A stretch of 64,000 bases of DNA from Anaerolineae bacterium (GTDB taxonomy: Bacteria; Chloroflexota; Anaerolineae; Aggregatilineales; J027): positions 119,754 to 183,753 of the forward strand of contig WBUL01000005.1 in the NCBI GenBank assembly GCA_008933735.1, read 5' to 3'. A program made the position numbers and the translations under genes. Every line of letters begins with the position of its first letter. Position 1 is the first letter of the stretch. Shown in pieces: positions 26,647-34,765 of this stretch. The notes under the pieces are model-generated. The model had not been told where the DNA came from, made no database searches, and worked only from the letters and a program-made list of their open reading frames with translations.

Positions 26647-27057
26647 TTATTGGATGGTGACATCAGGGATTACCAGCACCTGCCCGACGTAAATCCGGTT
26701 GACGTTGGTAATGCCGTTCATCTGCGCCAGTACGGACATATTGACCCCAAAGCGCCGTGCGATTTTCGAGAGGGTATCGCCAGCCTGGACTGTATAAGTA
26801 GTGCCGGTGTTGTCGTTCATTTTCACACACAAACTCTGTCCGGCGTAAATCCGGTTGATGTTGGCAAGCCCGTTGATTCCCTGGAGTTGATCCATCGTTA
26901 ACCCATAGCTGCGGGCGATCCGGTAAAAGGTCTCGCCGCGTTGTACGGTATGGTACTGGACGCAAACCGGCGCCTCAGAGGGCGCTGCCGCCGCAGGCAT
27001 GACCGCTGCAATCGACAGAACAAGCAGAACAAGGACGCTGAACTTTTTGAGAGACAT
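26647..27057 (-). CDS. Secreted protein with two LysM domains
   Basis: 136 residues. A signal peptide (MSLKKFSVLVLLVLSIAAVM, cleavage near AAA-APS) is followed by two LysM modules, YHTVQRGETFYRIARSYG (residues about 35-79) and YTVQAGDTLSKIARRFG (about 88-132), each ending in the usual GQxLxV/I strand. Nothing else is present, so it is likely a small cell-wall-binding protein. The ribosome site GGAAGGAAA is well placed. Confidence 0.9.
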   Translation of the reverse strand: MSLKKFSVLVLLVLSIAAVMPAAAAPSEAPVCVQYHTVQRGETFYRIARSYGLTMDQLQGINGLANINRIYAGQSLCVKMNDNTGTTYTVQAGDTLSKIARRFGVNMSVLAQMNGITNVNRIYVGQVLVIPDVTIQ

Positions 27058-27151
27058 GATGTTTCCTTCCGTGTCTTATCACTCATTAGGTCACCTGGAT
27101 CTGGGTACCAGTTCCGTAACGCTGTAAAAATCAGTCTAAAGTCGGAGAATC

Positions 27152-27181
27152 AAAAAGGACAGGTTTCACAACCTGTCCTTT
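27152..27181 (-). terminator. Rho-independent terminator after the glucan phosphorylase gene
   Basis: A 12-bp perfect stem (27154-27165 with 27170-27181, loop of 4) lies 23 bases beyond the phosphorylase stop. On the minus strand it runs into five T residues. It separates the phosphorylase from the LysM gene further left. Confidence 0.9.
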
Positions 27182-27203
27182 GAGATGGTTACGTGAAATT
27201 GAC

Positions 27204-29777
27204 CTATTCTTTAGCTTCTGCCCAGGTGATTAGCCCGGTCATGAAGGGGTTCGCAAGGTCGCTGTGTTTGGGCAGGACGCGCACCGAAATGCCACGCTCA
27301 CCGCTGGACTTATAGGTGACACTGCCCTTAAAAATATACGTGCCCTTGGAATTGCTTGTTACAGACATGTCGTAGGCTTTGCCGCTGGTAATTTCGCCAC
27401 GCGAGGTCAGTGGGCCGGAATAAAGCTGCACACTCACATCTTCCGGGCGCAAATCGCCGAGGTCAACAATGGCTTCCACACCCAGTTCTGCCCCCACCAC
27501 CATATCCTCGCCAGTGGTTTTGACAGAAACGATATTGACCTTACTCCATTTCGCTTTGATTTTTTCCATCCAGCCTGCGTATTGAAGCCCCTGCTTGATG
27601 TTGGGTTCGGTGAGTTCCTGGTAGCGATGGTAGGCGGGTATGTAGTAACCCAGGGCATATTCGCGCACCATGCGCTGTGTGCTGAAGAAAGCAGCCAGCT
27701 TGGAAATGCTTTCTTTCATCATTGCAATCCACTGGCGCGGCAGGCCGTCACGGCCCCGGTCATAGAAGGTATCAATGAGATCATTTTCCAGCAGGTTATA
27801 CAGCGCTTTGGCCTCGATTTCATCCTGCAACTCGGCCTGTTCCGGTGGGTAAACTTCGCCTGCCCCAATTGCCCAGCCAACGCCCGGCTCGTAGGCCTCG
27901 GCCCACCAACCATCCAGAATACTGGCATTCAAACCGCCGTTGTAAATGACCTTCATGCCGCTTGTGCCGCTGGCTTCCTTAGGACGGCGCGGGGTATTCA
28001 GCCAGACATCTGCCCCTTGCAGCATATAGCTGGCGACCTTCATGTCGTAATTTTCCAGGAATACAATTGAGTTACGAAATTCCGGCATCGAAGCGACCTG
28101 AACAATGCGCTGAATCAGTTCCTTGCCTGGCAGGTCGTGGGGGTGGGCTTTCCCGGCGAAGATAAACTGCACAGGGCGGTCAGGGTTATTCACGATTTTT
28201 TTCAGCCGCTCCAGATCATAGAAGATCAGCGTGGCCCGTTTATAGGTCGCAAAACGTCTGGCAAAGCAGATCGTCAGTGCTTCTGAGTTGAGGATTTCTT
28301 CAGCCGCGACGATTTCACTGTGCGAAGCGCCGCGAGCCTTCAACTGCTTTTTCAAGGTCTGGCGGGCAAACGAAACTAACCGTTCACGGCGGCGTTCGTG
28401 CGTGCGCCAGAGTTCGGAGTCGGGAATGCGCTTCACATCCTGCCATACTGCCGCGTCAGACGGGTCTTCGCGCCAGATGGGGGAAAGATAACGATCATAC
28501 AGGTTGGCGAAGTCCTGGCTTAGCCACGTCTGAATATGGATTCCGTTGGTTACGGCATCTACGGGCACTTCATTTTCTGGTACGTGCGGGAACATCCAGC
28601 GCCACATTTCACGGGAAACTTCACCATGTAACTGGCTCACCCCGTTGGAACGGGTAGCAAACTTGAGTGCCATCACGGGCAGCGAAAACAGATCATAGCC
28701 GCCCATTTTTTCGCGGCCTAAATCATGGAATTGTGAACGGGTCAGACCCAGTGCCTGCCACATCCAGGGGAAGTATTCATCAATCAGGTCGTAACCGAAG
28801 CGTTCCAACCCTGCGGGCACAGGGGTGTGAATCGTATAGACCACCGAAGTTGCAATAATGTTGCGGGCTTCCTCAAAGGTCAGGTTCGGATTCTTCTCCA
28901 TCAGCATTCGTGTGCGTTCCAGGGCTAGGAACGCGCTGTGCCCTTCGTTCATGTGAACCACCTTGGGGTCAATGCCTAGCTGCCGCAGCAGGCGAATGCC
29001 ACCGATCCCAAGCAGAATTTCCTGCTGAATGCGGGTGCGGCGGTCGCCACCGTAAAGTCGATCCGTAATATCGCGCAAATCTGGTGGGTTGTCCGGGTGG
29101 TTGGCATCCAGTAAATACAGGATGACACGTCCGACCTGCACTTTCCAGGCCAGTGCCTTCAATGTTGCGGCAGCCAGCGGAACTTCAATAACGACCCGTT
29201 CCCCTTTGTCATTAAGCACTGGCTGTACAGGCAGATTCGGGTAGTCGTTAATCGGGTAGGATTCCTGCTGGTAACCCGCTGCGTTAAGGTATTGTTCAAA
29301 ATAACCTTCCTGATACAGCAGGCCAACCCCAACCAGCGGCAAATCAAGATCGCTGGCGCTTTTGAGATGGTCGCCGGAAAGGACGCCAAGACCGCCGGAA
29401 TAGTTGCGGAAACAGGCAGTCAGACCAAACTCCATGCTGAAGTAAGCAATAAACGGTATCTCAAAATTCCCGTAGTTACTTCGATACCAGGTTTTTGTAT
29501 TTGTCATGTAAGCGGTAAAGTCGTTCCACACGCGGTCAAGGCTTGCCAGGAAGGATGGGTCATCCTTGGCTTCTTGCAGGCGTTCCTGACTGATGCGCCC
29601 CAGCATCCAGACGGGGTTATAATTAGTTTCGAGCCAGAGGTTGTTGTCTAAACGACGAAAGAGAGCAACTGTAGCATGATCCCACGACCAGCGCAGATTG
29701 TAAGCCAGGTCACGCAGACGGTTGAGTTCCTCTGGGAGATTCGGCATCACGGAGATGCGGGTAACTGGTTTTACCAA
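27204..29777 (-). CDS. glgP: Alpha-glucan (glycogen/maltodextrin) phosphorylase, GT35
   Basis: 857 residues from a TTG start with AAGGAG eight bases upstream. Features of the GT35 family are intact: MEFGLTACFRNYSGGLGVLSG near residue 115, MNEGHSAFLALER near 278, and the pyridoxal-phosphate site EASGTSGMKVIYNGG with the cofactor Lys near 609. An N-terminal domain (about 1-105) of the DUF3417 type is present, as in the short bacterial/archaeal alpha-glucan phosphorylases. It releases glucose-1-phosphate from storage glucans. It stands alone between terminator and promoter. Confidence 0.95.
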   Translation of the reverse strand: MVKPVTRISVMPNLPEELNRLRDLAYNLRWSWDHATVALFRRLDNNLWLETNYNPVWMLGRISQERLQEAKDDPSFLASLDRVWNDFTAYMTNTKTWYRSNYGNFEIPFIAYFSMEFGLTACFRNYSGGLGVLSGDHLKSASDLDLPLVGVGLLYQEGYFEQYLNAAGYQQESYPINDYPNLPVQPVLNDKGERVVIEVPLAAATLKALAWKVQVGRVILYLLDANHPDNPPDLRDITDRLYGGDRRTRIQQEILLGIGGIRLLRQLGIDPKVVHMNEGHSAFLALERTRMLMEKNPNLTFEEARNIIATSVVYTIHTPVPAGLERFGYDLIDEYFPWMWQALGLTRSQFHDLGREKMGGYDLFSLPVMALKFATRSNGVSQLHGEVSREMWRWMFPHVPENEVPVDAVTNGIHIQTWLSQDFANLYDRYLSPIWREDPSDAAVWQDVKRIPDSELWRTHERRRERLVSFARQTLKKQLKARGASHSEIVAAEEILNSEALTICFARRFATYKRATLIFYDLERLKKIVNNPDRPVQFIFAGKAHPHDLPGKELIQRIVQVASMPEFRNSIVFLENYDMKVASYMLQGADVWLNTPRRPKEASGTSGMKVIYNGGLNASILDGWWAEAYEPGVGWAIGAGEVYPPEQAELQDEIEAKALYNLLENDLIDTFYDRGRDGLPRQWIAMMKESISKLAAFFSTQRMVREYALGYYIPAYHRYQELTEPNIKQGLQYAGWMEKIKAKWSKVNIVSVKTTGEDMVVGAELGVEAIVDLGDLRPEDVSVQLYSGPLTSRGEITSGKAYDMSVTSNSKGTYIFKGSVTYKSSGERGISVRVLPKHSDLANPFMTGLITWAEAKE

Positions 29778-29944
29778 GAGGTATTCTCCTTAAAGCTATT
29801 AACTAGCCAAGTTAAAAGCATAGCAGGTGCACTATGAATTGCAAGCGACTTAGGCTTGAATTGACAGAATCTCGTGCGACATGCCTTATTAATCTTGTTT
29901 GTTACTATAGTTATTGAGCGCCAAAACAAGTGCAGGATGAATAA

Positions 29945-30520
29945 ATGCAGTCTATCTGGAAACGGGTTTATGAAGTTGAAATTGCAGCCTCATTCAGTGT
30001 TTTACTGTCGCTGGCGCTGCCCTGGCACACTGAACACGGTACGGGAATAGCAACCCTGAGCTACGGCTTTTCCAGGGAAGCCGCCATGGTTGTCTTATCA
30101 TATGGTGTTGTCGTCATCTATCTTTCGAGTTGGATGCTGCTGGCGTTTATACCCCTGTTGGCGCTGCTTTTTGGAATCCGTGCGGCGCTGGGGGTGATGA
30201 CGCTGCGTTTATCGAACGACTCGATTCTCAGGTTGCTGGTGGTCGTGATGGCGGCCAGCACGTTATGGTTCTGGCAGGCAAACCCTGATGCTGTAGCCAG
30301 TGGATTTTGGGTGTGTGCCCTCTCCGTTGTGTTGTTAAGCCTCGCGATTCTGGTTGAATTTAGCCTGCCGATAGAGAAAATTCATGGCAAACGAAGTATT
30401 CGGGATTTGATGGCGGAGGTGTACGTAGAAGGCTTCATTTCGTGTCCCCACTGTGGGGCGGTCAATGATGATACGGAGGATTTTTGTCTTGCCTGCGGCG
30501 GATGGCTGGGGAAGGAATAA
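29945..30520 (+). CDS. Membrane protein with C-terminal zinc ribbon
   Basis: 191 residues with about four membrane helices (roughly 10-28, 48-85, 97-115 and 120-145). A short cytoplasmic tail ends in a zinc-ribbon pattern (CPHCGAVNDDTEDFCLACGG, near 168-187). The family is not one I can name. Zinc-ribbon tails like this are common on small bacterial membrane proteins of unknown role. A minus-strand terminator begins at its stop codon. Confidence 0.75.
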   Translation: MQSIWKRVYEVEIAASFSVLLSLALPWHTEHGTGIATLSYGFSREAAMVVLSYGVVVIYLSSWMLLAFIPLLALLFGIRAALGVMTLRLSNDSILRLLVVVMAASTLWFWQANPDAVASGFWVCALSVVLLSLAILVEFSLPIEKIHGKRSIRDLMAEVYVEGFISCPHCGAVNDDTEDFCLACGGWLGKE

Positions 30521-30544
30521 AAAACCCCCGCTTAGGGGCGGGGG
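30519..30544 (-). terminator. Rho-independent terminator of the Flp pilin gene
   Basis: Stem CCCCCGC (30525-30531) with GCGGGGG (30538-30544), 6-base loop. On the minus strand the stem is followed by six T residues (30519-30524). It lies 23 bases beyond the pilin stop. Confidence 0.85.
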
Positions 30545-30566
30545 CAGTTAGGGATGATAGCAGTGA

Positions 30567-30713
30567 TTAGAGACTCTTGACGATTTCGGAGAAAATGTTA
30601 CCAATTGCGGGACCGACGAGCGCCAGGATGATGATAACGACGATTGCTACCAGAACCAGGATCAGAGCATATTCAACCAGGCCCTGACCTTCTTCGCGTG
30701 GTAAGTACATCAT
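30567..30713 (-). CDS. Flp-family type IVb pilin
   Basis: 48 residues from ATG at 30711-30713. The leader MMYLPREEG is followed by QGLVEYALILVLVAIVVIII, the classic Flp prepilin: cleavage after Gly 9, Glu near +5 and Tyr at +6 of the mature protein, then one long hydrophobic helix. After processing by a TadV-type peptidase the mature part would polymerise into a Tad pilus. No tad secretion genes are nearby, so this is a detached pilin gene with its own promoter, GGAG ribosome site and terminator. Confidence 0.92.
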   Translation of the reverse strand: MMYLPREEGQGLVEYALILVLVAIVVIIILALVGPAIGNIFSEIVKSL

Positions 30714-30757
30714 GGTAAAGAACTCCGTGAACTAGATGATTACAGATAACTGTTTAC

Positions 30758-30787
30758 ATGGTAGCATGGCTTTAATTGCAGAGTCAA
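30758..30787 (-). promoter_or_regulatory. Promoter of the Flp pilin gene
   Basis: On the minus strand TTGACT (30782-30787) and TACCAT (30758-30763) are spaced by 18 bases, about 45 bases before the pilin start. Confidence 0.55.
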
Positions 30788-30838
30788 TCTTAAGAACCCA
30801 AATTTGTATGAATTCTTTACAACAGCAGGCAGGTTTCC

Positions 30839-31150
30839 GTGAAACTATTCGATCACTCAGAACGCATCGATGGCAGTTTCCCTGATGAATCGATGCTGAA
30901 GCTAGACCGAATTTCGGCGATGGGGGCAGCGATATTAGCATTCGGAGAGCGTATTTCCAGCGAGCTGAAAGGGGGGAATCTGCGCTATTCGCTGATTGCA
31001 GGGGAAAATAGTTCCTATCTTGGCATTCGTCTGGGAGAAAGCTATTTTTTAATAATGGGTGTGAGCCCTCTGGCTTCGTTAGATGCGGTAATGGCTGCAT
31101 TTGAAGAACATGCTGCGCCGTTCCTGGAAAAATTAGGGACGCATTTCTAA
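30839..31150 (+). CDS. Roadblock/LC7-like small protein
   Basis: 103 residues from GTG 30839; a stop lies 28 bases upstream, so no longer start is possible. The pattern of a central long helix (LDRISAMGAAILAFGERISSEL) followed by strands (YSLIAGENSSYLGIRLGESYFLIMGV) and a final helix matches Roadblock/LC7 (MglB-like) proteins, which regulate small Ras-like GTPases. The usual first strand is short or missing. No GTPase gene is adjacent. The assignment is by pattern only. Confidence 0.6.
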   Translation: MKLFDHSERIDGSFPDESMLKLDRISAMGAAILAFGERISSELKGGNLRYSLIAGENSSYLGIRLGESYFLIMGVSPLASLDAVMAAFEEHAAPFLEKLGTHF

Positions 31151-31208
31151 TGCAGCAGGATCAAGATGCAGTGCGTATTCCACATCTAGAGCAGGTCTGG
31201 ACAAAATC

Positions 31209-32051
31209 TCATCGCTGCCCTAAATGCTGCCGGCAGAAGTTCAGGCTGTCCAGCATATTACGCCGGAGAGACATCGGGTTGTCAAATTCAAGTGCATCCG
31301 GGGACAGTTCAACGCTGATGGTTCCCGCAAAATCATCCTCGGCCAGTGTCCTCAGAAAATTGGCTAAATCAACATGTCCCCGGTGCGGCAGCCGGTGTTC
31401 GCTGCCATCATAATTGCTCAGATGCACATGCCAGACCCGGCCCCGTGCGGCTTCATAGGCCAGTGTCGGGCTGATGCTTTTGGTTGCCCAATGGGTCGTA
31501 TCCAGCGTGAGCCAGTCGTGTACTTTGCTCCAGGTATCAAGCTCGTTATACCAGGTTGGGTCAACTTCACGACCTAAGATTCGGTGGGTCGGCATATTTT
31601 CTAATGCGATTTTGACGGGAGTTTGCTGCTGAACCTGCGGCAGATCGTGTTCAATCCAGTATTTTACGCCGAGGAACGGGGTTTGCCAGGGAAAATTCCA
31701 GATTGTCCGGCCAAGTTTGACGCTGCCAATGCCGATTTTGCGCGGTACATGCACAACGATACTCTCCGCGCCAAGCTGTTCCGCCAGTTTCAGCGTGCAT
31801 AGAATCCGTTCAACTTCGCAGTGATTCGCGCCATTCCAGCCCATCAAACGAGGACTGAAGGGCGTATGGATGGTTAATATTGGTAAATCATAGGTTGTGC
31901 TGAGTTTAGCAAGATATTCCGGGTCGCGGGTGCTGTAACGGTCATCACACATCACTTCTACGCCGTCGTAGCCTGCTTCTGCCACCAGTTCAAAGACGTA
32001 GGCTAAGTCCATTACATAAAGCGAGCCTGTCGAAAAAATAACACGCGCCAT
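31209..32051 (-). CDS. Sugar phosphate isomerase/epimerase (xylose-isomerase-like TIM barrel)
   Basis: 280 residues of the AP_endonuc_2 fold. Strand-end residues typical of the family are visible: YDGVEVMCDDRYSTRD near residue 29, ILTIHTPFSPR near 58, ESIVVHVPRKIG near 96, VKIALENMPT near 143, LTLDTTHWATKS near 179, VWHVHLSNYDG near 203 and TISVELSPD near 248. The His, Glu and Asp at these places form the metal site of sugar epimerases and isomerases. Substrate unknown. It is not adjacent to other sugar genes. Confidence 0.88.
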   Translation of the reverse strand: MARVIFSTGSLYVMDLAYVFELVAEAGYDGVEVMCDDRYSTRDPEYLAKLSTTYDLPILTIHTPFSPRLMGWNGANHCEVERILCTLKLAEQLGAESIVVHVPRKIGIGSVKLGRTIWNFPWQTPFLGVKYWIEHDLPQVQQQTPVKIALENMPTHRILGREVDPTWYNELDTWSKVHDWLTLDTTHWATKSISPTLAYEAARGRVWHVHLSNYDGSEHRLPHRGHVDLANFLRTLAEDDFAGTISVELSPDALEFDNPMSLRRNMLDSLNFCRQHLGQR

Positions 32052-32209
32052 TCTTCATTACCTTCTGCGTGAAACGTCCAGCATACCAGAGGAAATCCCA
32101 TCTACCATGACGCCTACCTCACGTTCTCCTGATCCATCCTGACGCCTTTTCAACTGCCATCTGACAGGGGATAGCGATGCGGCGGAGAGCAGGCTAGACT
32201 TTTCTGCTG

Positions 32210-33844
32210 ATGAATACACGCTTTGTGATCCCCCTCCTCATAGCAATTGTGATTTATAGCGGACTGGCTTTTTATCAGCTCCATCTTCCGGGGATGCATC
32301 ACGACGAAGCCCAGGAAGCTGGCCTGATGGGAATGCAGCTCAGGCATGGGCTGCCGCCTGTGTTATTTCGAGATACAGGAATTACTGTTGCGGGCCGCAC
32401 CTGGCCGCTCATGGTGCAGGATTACATCGGGTCGTTTAATGTTTATCTGGCGTGGCTTGCATTTGCCATCGGCGGGGTGAGCGTGGAAAGCCTTCGTGCG
32501 ATGACCATTCTTACAGGTATTTTGACTCTGATTATGGCTTTTGGCGCGGCACGACGACTTGCCGGACCCAAAACGGCTGGGCTAACCGTGCTGCTCCTGG
32601 CCGCGCACCCGACCCAAGTTTTCTGGACGCGGCAGGGCGTCTATGTCACATCGTATACGCAAACCCTTGCCCTGGCGGCGCTATGGCTTATGCTGCGCTG
32701 GTGGCAGGGCGAAAAAGCCTGGAATCTATGGCTGGCAGCCTTTTTAATGGGGGTTGGCCTGTGGGGTAAACTGCTGTTTATCTGGTTTATGGGTGGGGTG
32801 TTGATCACATGGACGTTTCTCAATCTGCCGCGCTGGTTTGGGCGTACTTCGCTTCGCCCAGATGATAAAACTCCTTTTCTTACGATTCTCATTGCGATGC
32901 TCTGTGGGCTTGCTGGTTTGACTCCGCTCATTGTCTATAACCTGAAAAGCGGCGGCACGCTGGAAAATATTTTTGGCAATTTCGACCAGAGTTACTATGG
33001 AGTGGATAACTCAAACGTCGGCGATAATTTTGCGGAACGCATCCGGCAGGCACAGCTCGTTTTTGAAAGTGGGCATATGTGGGAACTCGGCGGACAGCAC
33101 CCGAATCCGGTGGCACGAGAATGGCTGTTTCTGGCGGCGGGAGGGTGTCTGCTGGCAGCAGTGCTGACCCAGGAAAAACGCGGTGCACGCCTGTTTATCG
33201 TGCTTCTGGTGGTCTTGATGGTCGCGCAGAGCAGCTTTACTTCAACGGCGTTGTGGTACACCCATTTTGCGCTGATTTTACCCTTTATGGTGCTGTTGGG
33301 TGCGGTCGGGGCCATGTCATGGGTCAGTGTGATTGAGCACGTCATGGTAAAAATCGGGCATCGGATATGGGCTGGTCGGTTTATCGCGGCGGTGCTGGTG
33401 CTGGTTGTTTTTACGCTGGACTGCCTGAGCACCTGGGAGTATCACCAGTCGCTGAAAACCACAGGAGGGTTAGGGACTCACTCCAGCGCCATTTACCGCC
33501 TTGTGGATGTTATGACGGCTCTTCCGCCCCATCATCCTGTCGCTGCGCTGGATTGGGGAATTGGCCCCGTGACCGAAACCCTGACCGAAGCGCAAATCGT
33601 TCCCAATGAGGTATTTGGGTATGCGTCAATGGTGGAACCTGACAGCGGATTCGCGGCACGGCTGGCACCTTTTTTTGCACTGGACGAGTCCATTTACGTC
33701 CTGCACACGCCGCCCTACACGATTTTCCAGCGCCGGGAGGCATTTTTCCACGCAGCCCAGGATGCTAACCGCGAACTGAAGCTGCTGGACACAATTGAGA
33801 CGCAAACGGGCGACCCCTATTTTGAAATCTGGGGGAGCAAATAA
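32210..33844 (+). CDS. Glycosyltransferase family 39-like (ArnT/PMT) membrane protein
   Basis: 544 residues with 10 or more hydrophobic helices. The first extracellular loop contains HLPGMHHDEAQEAG (near residue 24), whose Asp-Glu pair matches the catalytic/metal acidic motif of GT-C transferases using lipid-linked sugars. A long soluble C-terminal part (about 415-544) follows the last helix. It likely transfers a sugar from a polyprenyl carrier to protein, lipid or polymer outside the cell. No other glycan genes flank it. The ribosome site is weak. Confidence 0.82.
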   Translation: MNTRFVIPLLIAIVIYSGLAFYQLHLPGMHHDEAQEAGLMGMQLRHGLPPVLFRDTGITVAGRTWPLMVQDYIGSFNVYLAWLAFAIGGVSVESLRAMTILTGILTLIMAFGAARRLAGPKTAGLTVLLLAAHPTQVFWTRQGVYVTSYTQTLALAALWLMLRWWQGEKAWNLWLAAFLMGVGLWGKLLFIWFMGGVLITWTFLNLPRWFGRTSLRPDDKTPFLTILIAMLCGLAGLTPLIVYNLKSGGTLENIFGNFDQSYYGVDNSNVGDNFAERIRQAQLVFESGHMWELGGQHPNPVAREWLFLAAGGCLLAAVLTQEKRGARLFIVLLVVLMVAQSSFTSTALWYTHFALILPFMVLLGAVGAMSWVSVIEHVMVKIGHRIWAGRFIAAVLVLVVFTLDCLSTWEYHQSLKTTGGLGTHSSAIYRLVDVMTALPPHHPVAALDWGIGPVTETLTEAQIVPNEVFGYASMVEPDSGFAARLAPFFALDESIYVLHTPPYTIFQRREAFFHAAQDANRELKLLDTIETQTGDPYFEIWGSK

Positions 33845-33935
33845 GTGCGGCATTCTGCCTGCCATCATTTCTATGACTATGACCTCAACAGCAAGTGGTG
33901 ACTCACATGGTTGGAAGAACCGCAACCCGTAATTT

Positions 33936-34019
33936 TTATGGCTCGTTGAAGCGTCCTTCATGATCCGCACGCTGCTGACCCTGTGCCTGTAGTTCGAGTA
34001 AGCGGTCTGTGCGGTTCAT
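33936..34019 (-). pseudogene. Remnant of a WYL/YafY-type regulator N-terminus
   Basis: On the minus strand ATG at 34017-34019 opens a 27-codon frame ending in TAA at 33936-33938. The peptide starts MNRTDRLLELQAQGQQRADH, which closely resembles the N-terminus of YafY-family HTH-WYL regulators (MNRTDRLL... then LELQA and QRADDLA). The helix-turn-helix and WYL domain that should follow are not visible. This looks like a decayed fragment. A short real peptide cannot be ruled out. Confidence 0.45.
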
Positions 34020-34045
34020 CACCCTACTGTAATCAAAATTGACCA

Positions 34046-34194
34046 TTTACAAACAGAGTCGTTTTGTTTTAGAATTTTGAGCGCCGATAAGAGGTCACAA
34101 AAGATCACAAGCGCCGATTTCGTTTATCGTCCTACCAGTGAAACGGTGCTCCTCCAGATCGGCGGCGTGGTGGCAGTTTCATCACGCCGTTTTT
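34046..34194 (+). ncRNA. Candidate small RNA: promoter to terminator in 150 bases
   Basis: A promoter (TTTACA at 34046-34051, 18 bases, TAGAAT at 34070-34075) is followed about 90 bases later by a strong terminator: a 10-bp stem (34163-34172 with 34180-34189, one G-T pair) and TTTTT at 34190-34194. No plausible reading frame lies between. The RNA of about 113 bases would contain GCGCCGAT twice (34081-34088 and 34111-34118). Each copy can pair over 7 bp with ATCGGCG at 34158-34164, which touches the terminator stem. It matches no RNA family I know. Confidence 0.45.
34163..34194 (+). terminator. Rho-independent terminator in a gene-poor gap
   Basis: Stem CGGCGTGGTG (34163-34172) with CATCACGCCG (34180-34189), 7-base loop, then TTTTT. 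It is over 300 bases past the GT39 stop, so it more likely ends a separate short transcript. Confidence 0.8.
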
Positions 34195-34210
34195 GGTTAT
34201 CGGGATTCCT

Positions 34211-34253
34211 TTGACAGAAATCTCATGCGCGTGTTATAATAGAACATATGTTC
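34211..34253 (+). promoter_or_regulatory. Consensus promoter with LexA-like palindrome at the start point
   Basis: Perfect consensus hexamers TTGACA (34211-34216) and TATAAT (34235-34240), spaced by 18, are followed at once by GAACATATGTTC (34242-34253), a perfect 12-bp palindrome. GAAC-N4-GTTC is the core of the SOS box known from Gram-positive LexA. A protein bound there would cover the transcription start. No lexA gene is in the window, so the SOS link is inferred. Confidence 0.7.
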
Positions 34254-34350
34254 AGAAGTGGCGTGCAGTGGACGCCAGGAAATATCACGCTTTGTTTTTG
34301 CTGGAAAATCCTCTTCGGCGTGCGGTTGTAGAATGGACGCTGCACGCTGA
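34247..34350 (+). ncRNA. Structured transcript start downstream of the palindrome-controlled promoter
   Basis: GCGTGCAG (34261-34268) can pair with CTGCACGC (34340-34347). A second GCGTGC (34319-34324) competes for the same partner, and GGCGT/ACGCC (34260-34276) forms a small local hairpin. A weak 45-codon frame starting at a GTG near 34269 crosses the region without a ribosome site. It may be a regulated RNA, or the leader of the small gene at 34496. No terminator is seen before that gene. Confidence 0.3.
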
Positions 34351-34495
34351 GGGGGGCAGGGGCGCACGTCATTTTTATAACTGTTTATTCTCAATAGGAA
34401 AATAGTCCTATCCCTGTGAAAACTTCATAAATTTTGCTGGACTCCTCCCATGAACGTCCCTATAGTTAGAAAAGAGTTAGGGAAAAAGTGGGACT

Positions 34496-34765
34496 ATGTT
34501 TCGAATCATGGAGTTTACAGGCAAAGAAAACCTCACCCGTGAACAGGCACTTCGAGCGTGTCAGCAGTTCATCCATCGTCTTGCTGACCCCAACCGCCTC
34601 CCATTGGAACGCGAAGCGATCTACCTTCTGGGGCAGATGCTGCGGATTCAGGTCGAGCAGCTTGGCCTGACCGATAAGCCGGAAGTACAGGAATTTCTGA
34701 GCGCGATGCACACCCGGACGAACAGCACTGTACGCCGTTTCCCCGAAGATTTTATGCCGGATTAA
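34496..34765 (+). CDS. Small hypothetical protein
   Basis: 89 residues, soluble and helical in appearance, with a regular Leu/Arg/Glu pattern (MEFTGKENLTREQALRACQQ onwards) and no cysteine motif beyond one Cys. I do not recognise a family. An in-frame ATG at 34508 is an alternative start. Neither has a good ribosome site. Its stop overlaps the stop of the convergent metal ATPase by four bases. Upstream lies the LexA-like promoter at 34211, the nearest convincing promoter. Confidence 0.55.
   Translation: MFRIMEFTGKENLTREQALRACQQFIHRLADPNRLPLEREAIYLLGQMLRIQVEQLGLTDKPEVQEFLSAMHTRTNSTVRRFPEDFMPD

Noticed and set aside
31150..31413. 87-codon plus-strand frame after the roadblock-like gene
   Set aside because: Most of it is antisense to the sugar epimerase, and the peptide is Ser/Arg/Cys-rich without motif.
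34046..34350. 6S, SRP or tmRNA identity for the two candidate RNAs
   Set aside because: The SRP GGAAGGAAGC-type loop, the long 6S-like hairpin with central bubble, and tRNA-like ends are not present.
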